DNA of 64,000 nucleotides. Source: M3007 sp046160625. Its GTDB lineage: Bacteria; Bacteroidota; Bacteroidia; Chitinophagales; Saprospiraceae. The translations under genes and the position numbers were made by a program. Where the stretch lies: NCBI GenBank assembly GCA_046160625.1, contig JBJXGZ010000135.1:1-64000 (forward strand), in the 5' to 3' direction. Position 1 is the stretch's first letter. Every line of letters begins with the position of its first letter. The notes beneath the pieces were generated by a model. That model did not search any database and was not told where the DNA came from. It worked only from the letters and a program-made list of their open reading frames with translations. This document shows, piece by piece, positions 16,433 through 24,357 of this stretch.

Positions 16433-16795
16433 ATGGAGCCTACTGGATATCTTCCCGTCATCATGCAATCCCTTGTCGCAATAGGGTTTGTAGCACTGGT
16501 ACTCATTGTGGTGCCCAAACTTGGCCCGCGCCGCAGCAGCAAAAAGAAAGACGAGAACTTTGAATGCGGCATTGAGTCGCAGGGCAATGCACGCATTCCC
16601 GTTTCCATCAAATACCTGATGACAGCCATCTTGTTTGTCTTGTTCGATGTGGAAGTAATTTTCTTTTATCCCTATGCCGTCAATTTCAGGGCAATGGGCA
16701 CTGATGGCTTCTTAGCGGTGCTGATGTTTGTGGCAGTGTTCCTGGTTGGGTTCTACTATGTACTCCGCAAAGGGGCGTTTGAGTGGGACAAATAA
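16433..16795 (+). CDS. nuoA: NADH-quinone oxidoreductase subunit A
   Basis: 120 aa membrane subunit of complex I. Three transmembrane helices are visible (about 8-30, 62-82, 88-108), and the diagnostic segment KKKDENFECGIESQGNAR carries the conserved ECG Cys of the loop near the quinone site. FLVFDVE-type motif appears as LFVLFDVEVIFFYPYA. First gene of the operon. A word-based hairpin separates it from nuoB. Confidence 0.96.
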   Translation: MEPTGYLPVIMQSLVAIGFVALVLIVVPKLGPRRSSKKKDENFECGIESQGNARIPVSIKYLMTAILFVLFDVEVIFFYPYAVNFRAMGTDGFLAVLMFVAVFLVGFYYVLRKGAFEWDK

Positions 16796-16799
16796 ACGA

Positions 16800-16890
16800 T
16801 GATGTATGATGTATGAACGATGAACTATGAACATTACGAATCATAGTTCATAGTTCATAGTTCATAGTTCATCGTTCATCGTTCATACAT
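16800..16890. repeat. gttcatag-word hairpin between nuoA and nuoB
   Basis: The left part (gatgtatgaacgatgaacta) is complementary to the right part, which is built from tandem ttcatag and gttcatc words ending in gttcatacat. The stem would lie in the nuoA-nuoB intercistronic mRNA, ending about 15 nt before the nuoB start. Confidence 0.7.
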
Positions 16891-16903
16891 TATAGTTTAA
16901 ATT

Positions 16904-17446
16904 ATGAGCAAAATTATTCCAGCAGAAATGCCTGAAGGCCTTGGAGGAGAGGGTTTTTTCGCCACTAAATTGTCTTCCGTTGTGGGGCTGGCCAGGGCTA
17001 ATTCACTTTGGCCTTTGCCGTTCGCTACCTCTTGTTGCGGTATTGAATTTATGGCAACCATGGGGAGCAACTACGATCTGGCGCGCTTTGGCATGGAGCG
17101 GCTCTCGTTTTCACCCCGACAGGCAGATCTGCTCATGGTGATGGGTACGATCGCCAAAAAAATGGGCCCGATTCTCAAGCAAGTGTACACGCAAATGGCA
17201 GAACCAAAATGGGTGCTTGCCATGGGAGCCTGTGCCAGTTCAGGTGGTATTTTCGATTCTTACTCAGTCCTGCAAGGGATTGACAAGGTGATTCCTGTGG
17301 ATGTTTATATCCCCGGCTGTCCCCCTCGTCCGGAGCAGGTCATTGATGGGATCATGAAGATTCAGGAATTGGTGAAGAATGAACCCTTGCGACGTCGGAA
17401 TTCGCCTGAATACCAGCATCTTTTGGAAAAATATCAAATAGGGTAA
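16904..17446 (+). CDS. nuoB: NADH-quinone oxidoreductase subunit B
   Basis: 180 aa. It holds the N2 [4Fe-4S] cluster that hands electrons to quinone. Ligands are visible as the tandem C44-C45 in TSCCGIEF, C109 in MGACASSGG and C139 in YIPGCPPRPEQ. Length and motifs are complete. It is followed by nuoC after 3 nt. Confidence 0.97.
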   Translation: MSKIIPAEMPEGLGGEGFFATKLSSVVGLARANSLWPLPFATSCCGIEFMATMGSNYDLARFGMERLSFSPRQADLLMVMGTIAKKMGPILKQVYTQMAEPKWVLAMGACASSGGIFDSYSVLQGIDKVIPVDVYIPGCPPRPEQVIDGIMKIQELVKNEPLRRRNSPEYQHLLEKYQIG

Positions 17447-17449
17447 TCA

Positions 17450-17980
17450 ATGCTTTCTAACGACCAGATCTTAACCCAACTTGCCGAAAAAATGCCCGGT
17501 GCAGCACACTCCTTCGAAGTTGCACGTGATGGCATTCTCAATATCCATACCAGCCGCGAGCAAATTATTGAGCTGCTCCGGTTACTTCGCGATGATGAGC
17601 AGTTTGGTTTCAATTTTCTGACAACGCTTTGTGCCATCCACTATCCAGACAATGCCGGACAAGAACTTGGGGTGGTTTACCACTTGCACAACTGGAAACA
17701 AAATGTGCGGATACGGCTCAAGATATTTTTCCCAAGCGACGACCCGCATGTGCCTACCGCGACTGGTCTTTGGCCAACGGCGAACTGGATGGAAAGACAG
17801 GAATACGATTTTTTCGGCGTTGTATTTACGGATCATCCCGACTTACGGCGCATATTGAACGTAGACGACATGGAGGTATTTCCAATGCGAAAAGAATATC
17901 GCCTTGAAGATGGCACCCGAACTGATAAGGATGATCGCTTTTTTGGGCGGGATGGGCACGTGGGCCAAAGTTTTGACTAA
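17450..17980 (+). CDS. nuoC: NADH-quinone oxidoreductase subunit C
   Basis: 176 aa, the 30-kDa-type peripheral-arm subunit. The conserved block ANWMERQEYDFFGVVFTDHPDLRRIL and the end region FPMRKEYRLED are diagnostic. It is a separate protein, not fused to NuoD as in E. coli. It docks NuoD and NuoB at the base of the peripheral arm. Confidence 0.96.
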   Translation: MLSNDQILTQLAEKMPGAAHSFEVARDGILNIHTSREQIIELLRLLRDDEQFGFNFLTTLCAIHYPDNAGQELGVVYHLHNWKQNVRIRLKIFFPSDDPHVPTATGLWPTANWMERQEYDFFGVVFTDHPDLRRILNVDDMEVFPMRKEYRLEDGTRTDKDDRFFGRDGHVGQSFD

Positions 17981-17992
17981 GAACCTGAAATT

Positions 17993-19198
17993 ATGCAAGT
18001 CCAATCATACTTTTCCTCCCTCGACAGCCTCGATGGAGAACTCGCAACCCTCAATCTGGGGCCAACGCACCCGGCCACGCACGGCATTTTCCAAAATGTG
18101 CTGAAAATGGATGGCGAGCGCATTGTCAGCGCCGAACCAACCATCGGTTACATTCACCGCGCATTTGAAAAAATTGCCGAACATCGCCCGTACTATCAGG
18201 TTACACCGCTCACGGACCGTCTCAACTATTGTTCCTCGCCCATCAACAACATGGGTTGGCACATGACGGTCGAGAAACTCATCGGCTGCGAATTGCCCAA
18301 AAGGGCGGAATACATGCGGGTGATCATCATGGAACTTTCGCGGATTGCTGACCATCTGGTATGCAATACTGTGATCGGCGTGGACACCGGGGCGCTCACC
18401 GGCTTCACCTATATGTTCCAGGAGCGGGAGCGGATTTATGAGCTGTTCGAGGAGGTTTGCGGTTCGCGTTTGACGACCAACATTGGGCGTATTGGGGGGA
18501 TGGAACGCGATTTCACGCCTGTTTTTCATAAAAAACTTAAGGATTTCCTGAAAACCTTCCCGGCTCGTTTTGAAGAGTTTACCGGGCTGCTGGAGCGCAA
18601 TCGCATTTTTATGGATCGCTGCATCGGTGCCGGACCTATTTCTGGAGAACGTGCCATGGCTTATGGGTTTACCGGTCCGAACCTCCGGGCTGCTGGCGTG
18701 GATTACGATGTCCGAGCGATGTCACCGTACAGCAGTTACGAAGACTTTGAATTTGACATTCCGGTGGGCGTCAATGGCGATACGTACGACCGATTCTGCG
18801 TGCGCCAGGAGGAAATCCGCCAGAGTTTGCGGATCATCAATCAGGCATACGACAATTTACCCGAAGGCGAATACCACGCCGAGGTACCCGATTATTACCT
18901 GCCCGACAAACCCGATGTGTACACCAAAATGGAAGCGCTTATTTATCACTTCAAAGTGGTAATGGCAGAGGTTCCGGTACCCGTTGGCGAGGTATATCAC
19001 AGCGTTGAAGGAGGCAACGGCGAACTTGGTTTTTACCTCGTCAGCGATGGCGGTCGCCAGCCATACCGATTGCACTTTCGTCGCCCATGCTTTATTTTCT
19101 ACCAGGCTTATCCTGAAATGATCAAAGGTTCGATGCTCTCGGATGCTATTTTGACAATGAGTTCAATGAACGTGATCGCCGGGGAACTTGACGCCTAA
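17993..19198 (+). CDS. nuoD: NADH-quinone oxidoreductase subunit D
   Basis: 401 aa, 49-kDa-type subunit that forms the quinone-binding site with NuoB. Seen motifs: LNLGPTHPATHGIFQ with the quinone-site His, GYIHRAFEKIAEHRPYYQ, MEYLCRL-like LNYCSSPINNMG, and the C-terminal MSSMNVIAGELDA ending. Complete. 12 nt separate it from nuoC. Confidence 0.97.
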   Translation: MQVQSYFSSLDSLDGELATLNLGPTHPATHGIFQNVLKMDGERIVSAEPTIGYIHRAFEKIAEHRPYYQVTPLTDRLNYCSSPINNMGWHMTVEKLIGCELPKRAEYMRVIIMELSRIADHLVCNTVIGVDTGALTGFTYMFQERERIYELFEEVCGSRLTTNIGRIGGMERDFTPVFHKKLKDFLKTFPARFEEFTGLLERNRIFMDRCIGAGPISGERAMAYGFTGPNLRAAGVDYDVRAMSPYSSYEDFEFDIPVGVNGDTYDRFCVRQEEIRQSLRIINQAYDNLPEGEYHAEVPDYYLPDKPDVYTKMEALIYHFKVVMAEVPVPVGEVYHSVEGGNGELGFYLVSDGGRQPYRLHFRRPCFIFYQAYPEMIKGSMLSDAILTMSSMNVIAGELDA

Positions 19199-19252
19199 AT
19201 GCTGCTTTTCCCAAAGTTAACTATCCTGCTGACTGAAAGTAACGATTAAAAT

Positions 19253-19795
19253 ATGCACACCACAACGCAAAACGGCACTCCCTTCAAATACTCATCAACT
19301 GCCCTTGCAGAAGTAAAGGGTCTGATGAAAAAATACCCTGAAGGCCGGGCAAAAAGCGCCATCCTTCGAGCCTTGCATCTTGCGCAAGAGGAGAACCATG
19401 GTTGGCTCAGTGTAGCCGCAATGGATGAGGTGGCAGCTGCACTTGGAATTAAACCCATCGAAGTATATGAGGTGGCGAGCTTTTATTCCATGTACAACCT
19501 CAGTCCGGTGGGCAAGTATGTGCTCGAATTTTGTCACACAGGACCGTGCGCTATTGAAGGTGCAGAGGCTCTTATCGAATACACCAAACTCAAACTTGGC
19601 ATCGGAAAAAACCAGACCACGCCCGATGGAATGTTCACAATCAAAGAAGTAGAATGTCTCGGCGCCTGTGGGTACGCGCCGATGATGCAAGTCGGGGAAT
19701 TTTTCCATGAACATCTTGATGCCGGGAAGATTGACCAATTCATTGAAGACTGTAAGGCGGGGAAGATTGACAAAGGGACTTGGAAAATGCACTGA
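19253..19795 (+). CDS. nuoE: NADH-quinone oxidoreductase subunit E
   Basis: 180 aa, thioredoxin-like 24-kDa subunit with a [2Fe-2S] cluster ligated by C94, C99, C135 and C139 (CHTGPC and CLGACGYAPM). The N-terminal helix bundle (YPEGRAKSAILRALHLAQEE) is typical. It works with NuoF in the NADH-oxidising module. The block of four accessory genes that follows separates it from nuoF. Confidence 0.96.
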   Translation: MHTTTQNGTPFKYSSTALAEVKGLMKKYPEGRAKSAILRALHLAQEENHGWLSVAAMDEVAAALGIKPIEVYEVASFYSMYNLSPVGKYVLEFCHTGPCAIEGAEALIEYTKLKLGIGKNQTTPDGMFTIKEVECLGACGYAPMMQVGEFFHEHLDAGKIDQFIEDCKAGKIDKGTWKMH

Positions 19796-19828
19796 ATCAA
19801 TATCATTTTTCAACACAAATCATTTATC

Positions 19829-20416
19829 ATGAAGCAATTAGCCTTATTTTCCTTTCTTTTTTTGGCCTTTGTTGCTTGTAAAAATGACGTTAGTCCTAAG
19901 AACGAAGCGGTGCAAACCAGCCCTGAAAACCAAGCCACAGAACCTCAGAACCTGAATCGTGTGAATGAAACAGTGACCAATCTTTCGCGCACCGAAGCCG
20001 AAACACCACACGAGGACAGTCCAAAGAGCATTATCACCGGAAGCAATGTAACGATGCGGAAAGAGGCTAGTGTGAAATCTGAAAAGATCGGCAGTTTTGA
20101 ACAGAATGAAAAAGTTGAGATTTTGGAAACTAAAAATGTGAACAATGAAAGCGAGGCCATTTTAAATAAATCCATCACCTTGAAAGGTAGCGGAGCTGAA
20201 GTGAATTTGCTCAAAGGGAAGGCTGTAATCATCGAGGAATACAAAACAGAAGGAAATTTGTACCGGGTAAGCTACCAAGACCCCCAAAAAGGCAAGTTGA
20301 CCGCCGAGATAGATGCGAGCGCGGTAGAAACGATTACCTATTCTACCTGGTATAAGGTTAAACGAATGAATGGGGAGACAGGATGGGTATTGGGTAAATT
20401 TTTGAAAACCAACTGA
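19829..20416 (+). CDS. SH3-domain lipoprotein inside the nuo operon
   Basis: 195 aa. The signal segment MKQLALFSFLFLAFVACKND ends in a lipobox-like VAC, so the protein is predicted to be lipid-anchored. A bacterial SH3-type unit starts at NVTMRKEASVKSEKIGSF and a second SH3-like strand set ends in TWYKVKRMNGETGWVLGKFL. Such domains bind cell wall or protein ligands. A longer lipoprotein with the same C-K-N-D start and SH3 layout lies just after nuoN. It is 33 nt after nuoE and 2 nt before the DUF2750 gene, so it is in the operon. Function unknown. Confidence 0.75.
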   Translation: MKQLALFSFLFLAFVACKNDVSPKNEAVQTSPENQATEPQNLNRVNETVTNLSRTEAETPHEDSPKSIITGSNVTMRKEASVKSEKIGSFEQNEKVEILETKNVNNESEAILNKSITLKGSGAEVNLLKGKAVIIEEYKTEGNLYRVSYQDPQKGKLTAEIDASAVETITYSTWYKVKRMNGETGWVLGKFLKTN

Positions 20417-20418
20417 TT

Positions 20419-20817
20419 ATGGCACAACTTACAAAAAAAGAAATCGAAGAAATACTGGCTAGAAAACCTGAAAGCCGCTACAAATATTTTATCAGAACCG
20501 TAGCAGCCGAAGAAGAAGTATGGGGTTTGGCCGACGATGAAGGCTGGCTCATGCTGGAAATTGAGGGTGAAGAAGGCGATGCGCTGGCAGTGTTCCCGAA
20601 CCCGGAGTTTGTAGAGATTTTTCAAAAGGAAGGCGGGTTTGACGAGTTCCGTGTAGAAGCATTGGATTTGTACGAGTTTTTCGAATGGTTGGAAGATTTT
20701 CAAGAACAAAAAATGCGCGTCGCAGTGTTTCCCACACCTAATTTCCAAAGCGCGGTTATGCGCCCGGATGTTGTTCGGGAGGATTTTGAAGCCGAATTTG
20801 CAAAAGAACAGGGATAG
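20419..20817 (+). CDS. DUF2750 protein (first of a tandem pair)
   Basis: 132 aa acidic protein. The DUF2750 layout is visible: RYKYFIRTVAAEEEVWGLADDEGWLML, the FPNPEFVEIF strand, and VAVFPTPNFQSAVMRPDVV near the end. The function of the family is unknown. Starts 2 nt after the SH3 lipoprotein. The next gene is a paralogue: both share the W/FG..DDEGWALL core and the (V/I)AVFP-type C-terminal strand. Confidence 0.8.
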   Translation: MAQLTKKEIEEILARKPESRYKYFIRTVAAEEEVWGLADDEGWLMLEIEGEEGDALAVFPNPEFVEIFQKEGGFDEFRVEALDLYEFFEWLEDFQEQKMRVAVFPTPNFQSAVMRPDVVREDFEAEFAKEQG

Positions 20818-20830
20818 CCGCCCATGTACG

Positions 20831-20906
20831 TCGGAACGCTGTTCCGACATAATTTTCAGCCGGAACAGCGTTCCGGTGTACAAACCAGCCGGAACGGCGT
20901 TCCGGC
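20831..20906. repeat. three copies of a ccggaac-gttccgg palindrome
   Basis: tcggaacgctgttccga (20831-20847), gccggaacagcgttccggt (20859-20877) and gccggaacggcgttccggc (20888-20906) are successive palindromes filling the gap between the two DUF2750 genes. The last ends 9 nt before the next ATG. Confidence 0.8.
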
Positions 20907-20915
20907 ATACATAAA

Positions 20916-21284
20916 ATGACATCAACAGAAATAATCGCAGTTTTCAAGAAGTCCGGCGAAGAACGCCTGGCACTTTTTATTGACACCGTTGCCAAAAACA
21001 AATCGGTTTTCGGCATCTCGGACGATGAAGGCTGGGCCCTGCTGGGCGACAACGACGATACTGACATCCTCCCACTGTTCCATGATGCTTCGCTTGCCGC
21101 TGCATTCCGAGACGCTGCGGGATTCGAGGGACATGAAATCGAAGAGGTCGAAATGGAAGAACTGCTCGAATGGCTTCAGGAACTGGACGAAGACGGAGCC
21201 ATGATTGCCGTTTGTCCGAATACGCGATTTGAAGGGGCGATTTTGGAACCGGCACAATTGATGGCAGATTTGATAGGCAAATAA
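20916..21284 (+). CDS. DUF2750 protein (second of a tandem pair)
   Basis: 122 aa acidic protein. It keeps the family core (FIDTVAKNKSVFGISDDEGWALLGD, then EELLEWLQELDEDGAMIAVCP) and is shorter than its neighbour. The paralogy suggests a local duplication. Its start codon sits immediately downstream of a triple palindrome. No function is known for the family. Confidence 0.78.
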   Translation: MTSTEIIAVFKKSGEERLALFIDTVAKNKSVFGISDDEGWALLGDNDDTDILPLFHDASLAAAFRDAAGFEGHEIEEVEMEELLEWLQELDEDGAMIAVCPNTRFEGAILEPAQLMADLIGK

Positions 21285-21287
21285 TCT

Positions 21288-21310
21288 TTTAACCGCAAAG
21301 GCGCAGAGTT
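21288..21310. repeat. half-copy of the ccgcagaggcgcag word repeat before the GxxExxY gene
   Basis: aaccgcaaaggcgcagagtt resembles one arm of the hairpins at 11.8, 21.8 and 29.0 kb. With the complete hairpin after the next gene it brackets the GxxExxY gene. Confidence 0.5.
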
Positions 21311-21358
21311 TCCCTTATTTTTATATCTAAACCATCACATTTTAAAGATATAAAAATC

Positions 21359-21745
21359 ATGGAAAACGCACTAAAAAATGAAATTACCCGGCAAATACTT
21401 GACGCAAGTATCACTGTCCACAGAATTATGGGGCCTGGTTTGTTAGAATCCGTCTATGAACTTTGTCTCAAAAGGGAATTAGAACTAAGAGGATTGAATG
21501 TTCAAAATCAAGTCGTCATTCCTCTTTTATATAAAGGAGAATTACTTTCAAAAGAGTACAAAATTGACTTGTTAGTAGAAGACACAGTCATAGTTGAATT
21601 GAAGTCCGTAGATATCATGTTGCCTGTTTTTGAAGCCCAAATCATCAGTTATCTAAAATTGGCAGATAAAAAGGTCGGACTGCTTATCAATTTTAATGTA
21701 CCACTTTTGAAGGATGGATTTAAAAGATTTGTGAATAACTTTTAA
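21359..21745 (+). CDS. GxxExxY-family protein
   Basis: 128 aa. The name-giving motif is G27-L-L-E30-S-V-Y33 in MGPGLLESVYELCL. The following strands KEYKIDLLVEDTVIVELKSV fit the PD-(D/E)xK-type fold assigned to this family, with the D and ExK residues in place. The biochemical role is not established. The gene is flanked by members of the ccgcagaggcgcag repeat and is visibly more AT-rich than nuoF, so it may be an acquired or mobile unit inside the operon; that is inference. Confidence 0.82.
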   Translation: MENALKNEITRQILDASITVHRIMGPGLLESVYELCLKRELELRGLNVQNQVVIPLLYKGELLSKEYKIDLLVEDTVIVELKSVDIMLPVFEAQIISYLKLADKKVGLLINFNVPLLKDGFKRFVNNF

Positions 21746-21755
21746 AGTAAAATTC

Positions 21756-21813
21756 ACCGCAGAGACGCGGAGGCGCAGAGTTTTTTCCCTCTGCGCCGCC
21801 GCGCCTCTGCGGT
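21756..21813. repeat. ccgcagag-word hairpin before nuoF
   Basis: Arms at 21756-21780 and about 21790-21813 are complementary with two mismatches (words accgcagag, cgcgg, ggcgcagag). The stem ends 8 nt before the nuoF ATG, so it should be part of the intercistronic mRNA and may affect nuoF translation or mRNA processing. Confidence 0.75.
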
Positions 21814-21821
21814 AAAAAACC

Positions 21822-23162
21822 ATGGCAAGGAAATTACTCTTAGAACACGCCCAAGTACCGGGCATCCACACCTACGAAGTGTATCGCAAAAACGGCGGCT
21901 ACCGCTCCGTGGAAAAGGCTTTGAAAACCATGTCGCCCGACGCCGTGGTGGAAGAAGTGAAAAAAAGTGGCCTGCGTGGTCGCGGTGGCGCAGGCTTCCC
22001 GACCGGGATGAAATGGTCGTTCCTCGCCAAGCCCGAGGGCGTGCCGCGCTACCTCGTTTGCAATGCGGATGAGAGCGAGCCGGGTACCTTCAAAGATCGG
22101 TACCTGATGGAGAAAATCCCGCACCTGCTCATCGAAGGCATGATTACTTCCTCGTACGCGTTGGGCGCCAACACATCCTATATCTACATCCGGGGCGAGT
22201 ATGCATGGATTTTATTTATCTTGGAAAAAGCCATTGCAGAGGCTTACGACAAAGGCTGGCTGGGGAAAAATATTCTTGGTTCGGGTTATGATCTTGATAT
22301 GTATGTGAACATCGGCGCTGGCGCTTACATCTGTGGCGAAGAAACCGCGCTGCTGGAAAGTCTCGAAGGCAAACGTGGCAACCCGCGAATTAAACCGCCG
22401 TTCCCTGCCGTAAAGGGCCTTTGGCAATGTCCAACCGTGGTAAACAATGTGGAAACCATAGCGGCAGTCGTGCCAATCGTCAACGACGGCGGCGACGAAT
22501 ACGCCAAAATCGGCATAGGCAAAAGCACGGGGACGAAACTCATTTCGGCCGGCGGGAACATCAACAAACCCGGTGTGTACGAAATAGAGATGAACATCAC
22601 GGTAGAAGAATTCATTTACTCGGACGAATGGTGTGGCGGAATCAAACGCGGCAAAAAACTCAAGGCCTGTGTGCCGGGCGGTTCTTCCGTACCTATTTTA
22701 CCCCACTATCTTGTTTGCAAAACAGCGGCGGGCGAAGACCGTCTGATGACTTATGAAAGCCTTGCCGATGGCGGTTTCGCCACGGGTTCGATGCTGGGCT
22801 CTGGTGGCTTTATCGTATACGACGAGGACCAGTGCATCGTGCGCAATACCTGGAATTTTGCCCGTTTCTATGCCCACGAGTCCTGCGGACAATGCTCACC
22901 CTGCCGCGAGGGCACGGGCTGGATGGAAAAAGTACTACACCGCCTGGAAAACGGCGCCGGCAAAATGAGCGATATTGACCTGTTGGTGGATGTGGCCAAG
23001 AAAATCGAGGGCAATACGATTTGTCCGCTGGGCGATGCGGCGGCTTGGCCGGTAAGCGCTGCGATTCGGCATTTCAGGGAGGAGTTTGAGTGGCACGTGA
23101 AGGAGCCGAGGTTGTGTATGGAGCGGAATTATGGGCTGGTGAGAGAGCCAGTGGCAGTATAA
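21822..23162 (+). CDS. nuoF: NADH-quinone oxidoreductase subunit F
   Basis: 446 aa, 51-kDa subunit that binds NADH and FMN and the N3 [4Fe-4S] cluster. Visible: LRGRGGAGFPTGMKWSF (nucleotide-binding glycines), CNADESEPGTFKDR (FMN site), and cluster ligands in ESCGQCSPCREGTGW near residue 355 and CPLGDAAAWPV near 399. Complete length. GC-rich compared with the accessory genes on either side. Confidence 0.98.
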   Translation: MARKLLLEHAQVPGIHTYEVYRKNGGYRSVEKALKTMSPDAVVEEVKKSGLRGRGGAGFPTGMKWSFLAKPEGVPRYLVCNADESEPGTFKDRYLMEKIPHLLIEGMITSSYALGANTSYIYIRGEYAWILFILEKAIAEAYDKGWLGKNILGSGYDLDMYVNIGAGAYICGEETALLESLEGKRGNPRIKPPFPAVKGLWQCPTVVNNVETIAAVVPIVNDGGDEYAKIGIGKSTGTKLISAGGNINKPGVYEIEMNITVEEFIYSDEWCGGIKRGKKLKACVPGGSSVPILPHYLVCKTAAGEDRLMTYESLADGGFATGSMLGSGGFIVYDEDQCIVRNTWNFARFYAHESCGQCSPCREGTGWMEKVLHRLENGAGKMSDIDLLVDVAKKIEGNTICPLGDAAAWPVSAAIRHFREEFEWHVKEPRLCMERNYGLVREPVAV

Positions 23163-23184
23163 TTCTAACAGGAAACAAATGTCC

Positions 23185-23192
23185 TAAATTTG
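23185..23192 (+). promoter_or_regulatory. possible internal -7 promoter element after nuoF
   Basis: TAAATTTG fits TAnnTTTG and lies 18 nt before the ATG of the broken lipoprotein gene. If active, it would let the UPF0175/DUF3368 pair and nuoG be transcribed apart from nuoA. Confidence 0.4.
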
Positions 23193-23209
23193 CTAATTTG
23201 CAAATAATC

Positions 23210-23505
23210 ATGAGGCTAACTTGTTCTTTGTTTGCGTACTTGCCATTCATTATAATTGTTTCTTGTCAACAGAAACCGCAGGAAGGTCAAAAAATGCAAC
23301 ATGGATTTCAAAGGATAAATTTGACTTTCCAACAGAAGGAAAACTTCCAAAGTTGGAATTTTCTTCAAAAATGATTCCTGGTGAAAAATGCGAAGGTTGG
23401 ATAACTTTTAAGGTTCCTAAAAACATGAAGGCCAATAAAATGATTTTTACTCAAATGACCTTTCAAAACACTTCATCTGAATCTTACTCTTTCGGGTTTA
23501 TGTAG
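23210..23505 (+). pseudogene. frameshifted small lipoprotein gene
   Basis: An ATG with a good lipoprotein signal (MRLTCSLFAYLPFIIIVSC) opens a frame that stops after about 54 codons. The +1 neighbouring frame continues from about 23280 with a coherent segment (LPKLEFSSKMIPGEKCEGW, ITFKVPKNMKANKMIFTQMT) to a stop at 23505. Joining the two would give one roughly 98-aa lipoprotein with a DUF4352-like strand pattern. A single indel in the 23270-23330 interval explains the break, so it is probably a decaying gene, though a sequencing error is possible. Confidence 0.55.
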
Positions 23506-23615
23506 TTTCCGCAGGTGTCTGTAGGGCTTCGACAATTATCCTTAAAAAGCAAAAAATGACCCTCACCGACATTAAAAATGTACGCCCGAATCATTCGAGC
23601 AATAAAAGCAAAGCC

Positions 23616-23855
23616 ATGACCATCACCATTCCTGATTCGACCTTGGCAAAGGCCAACATCTCGCCTAGCGAATTGCTGATTGAGGTGGCTGTGTACCTTT
23701 ATGATAAGGAACGCCTTACCATGGGACAAGCCAAACGTTTGGCTGGCTTGAATCAAATTGCCTTTCAAAAAGAACTGGCAAAGCGGAATGTTTACATCAA
23801 ACTGGATATAGAGGATTTGGAGCGTGACCTAAAAAACCTTGAGTTGTTGAAATGA
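23616..23855 (+). CDS. UPF0175-family antitoxin
   Basis: 79 aa from the ATG that gives MTITIPDSTLAKANISPSEL; a longer in-frame start 20 codons upstream adds non-family sequence. UPF0175 proteins start with this β-strand plus helix and end with a helix-turn-helix (YDKERLTMGQAKRLAGLNQI). They act as DNA-binding antitoxins paired with PIN-like DUF3368 toxins. Its stop overlaps the toxin start (ATGA). Located between nuoF and nuoG with no recognisable private promoter in the 110 nt upstream of it. Confidence 0.82.
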   Translation: MTITIPDSTLAKANISPSELLIEVAVYLYDKERLTMGQAKRLAGLNQIAFQKELAKRNVYIKLDIEDLERDLKNLELLK

Positions 23856-24331
23856 TTGTAGTTAGCGACACTTCGCCTGTAACGAATCTGATTCAGTTGG
23901 GGCATTTACAATTGCTTCAACAAATTTTTGGCGTAGTGATTTTGCCAGAAGCCGTTTTTAAGGAATTGTGCCAAGTACCTGAACAAAAAACCATCTTGGA
24001 ACAACAGGGATGGATATTTATTCAAAAACCAAGTGACACAGCATGGGTTGAGATATTGAAATTGGAATTAGATCAAGGTGAAGCAGAAGCAATTGCATTG
24101 GCTGTTGAATTAAAAGCTGCGGCATTGATTATTGACGAAAGGCAAGGCAGGAACAAGGCTGAGTCAGTTGGATTGAAGATTATTGGATTGCTTGGTATTT
24201 TACTTGAAGCCAAGTCAAAAGGACTGATTTTATCTGTCCGACCATTGATTGATGATTTGGTAAACAAAATTGGATTCAGGGTACATCCCGCACTATATCA
24301 AGCAATTATATTAAAAGCCGGAGAGCAATGA
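23852..24331 (+). CDS. DUF3368 PIN-like toxin
   Basis: 159 aa. It begins MIVVSDTSPVTNLIQLG, with the first PIN-type acidic residue in the SDTSP motif, and continues EAEAIALAVELKAAALIIDE, which carries the other acidic residues near residue 75-93. DUF3368 proteins are VapC-like nucleases; RNA cleavage is the expected toxic activity. Paired with the UPF0175 gene by a 4-nt overlap. The gene is AT-rich compared with neighbouring nuo genes. Confidence 0.82.
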   Translation: MIVVSDTSPVTNLIQLGHLQLLQQIFGVVILPEAVFKELCQVPEQKTILEQQGWIFIQKPSDTAWVEILKLELDQGEAEAIALAVELKAAALIIDERQGRNKAESVGLKIIGLLGILLEAKSKGLILSVRPLIDDLVNKIGFRVHPALYQAIILKAGEQ

Positions 24332-24357
24332 TTTTACTATTCATTAAAACTTCAACC

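Noticed and set aside
16800..16890. A CRISPR-like array of ttcatag repeats
   Set aside because: Units are contiguous short words with an inverted partner, no spacers and no cas genes; it is a hairpin, not an array.
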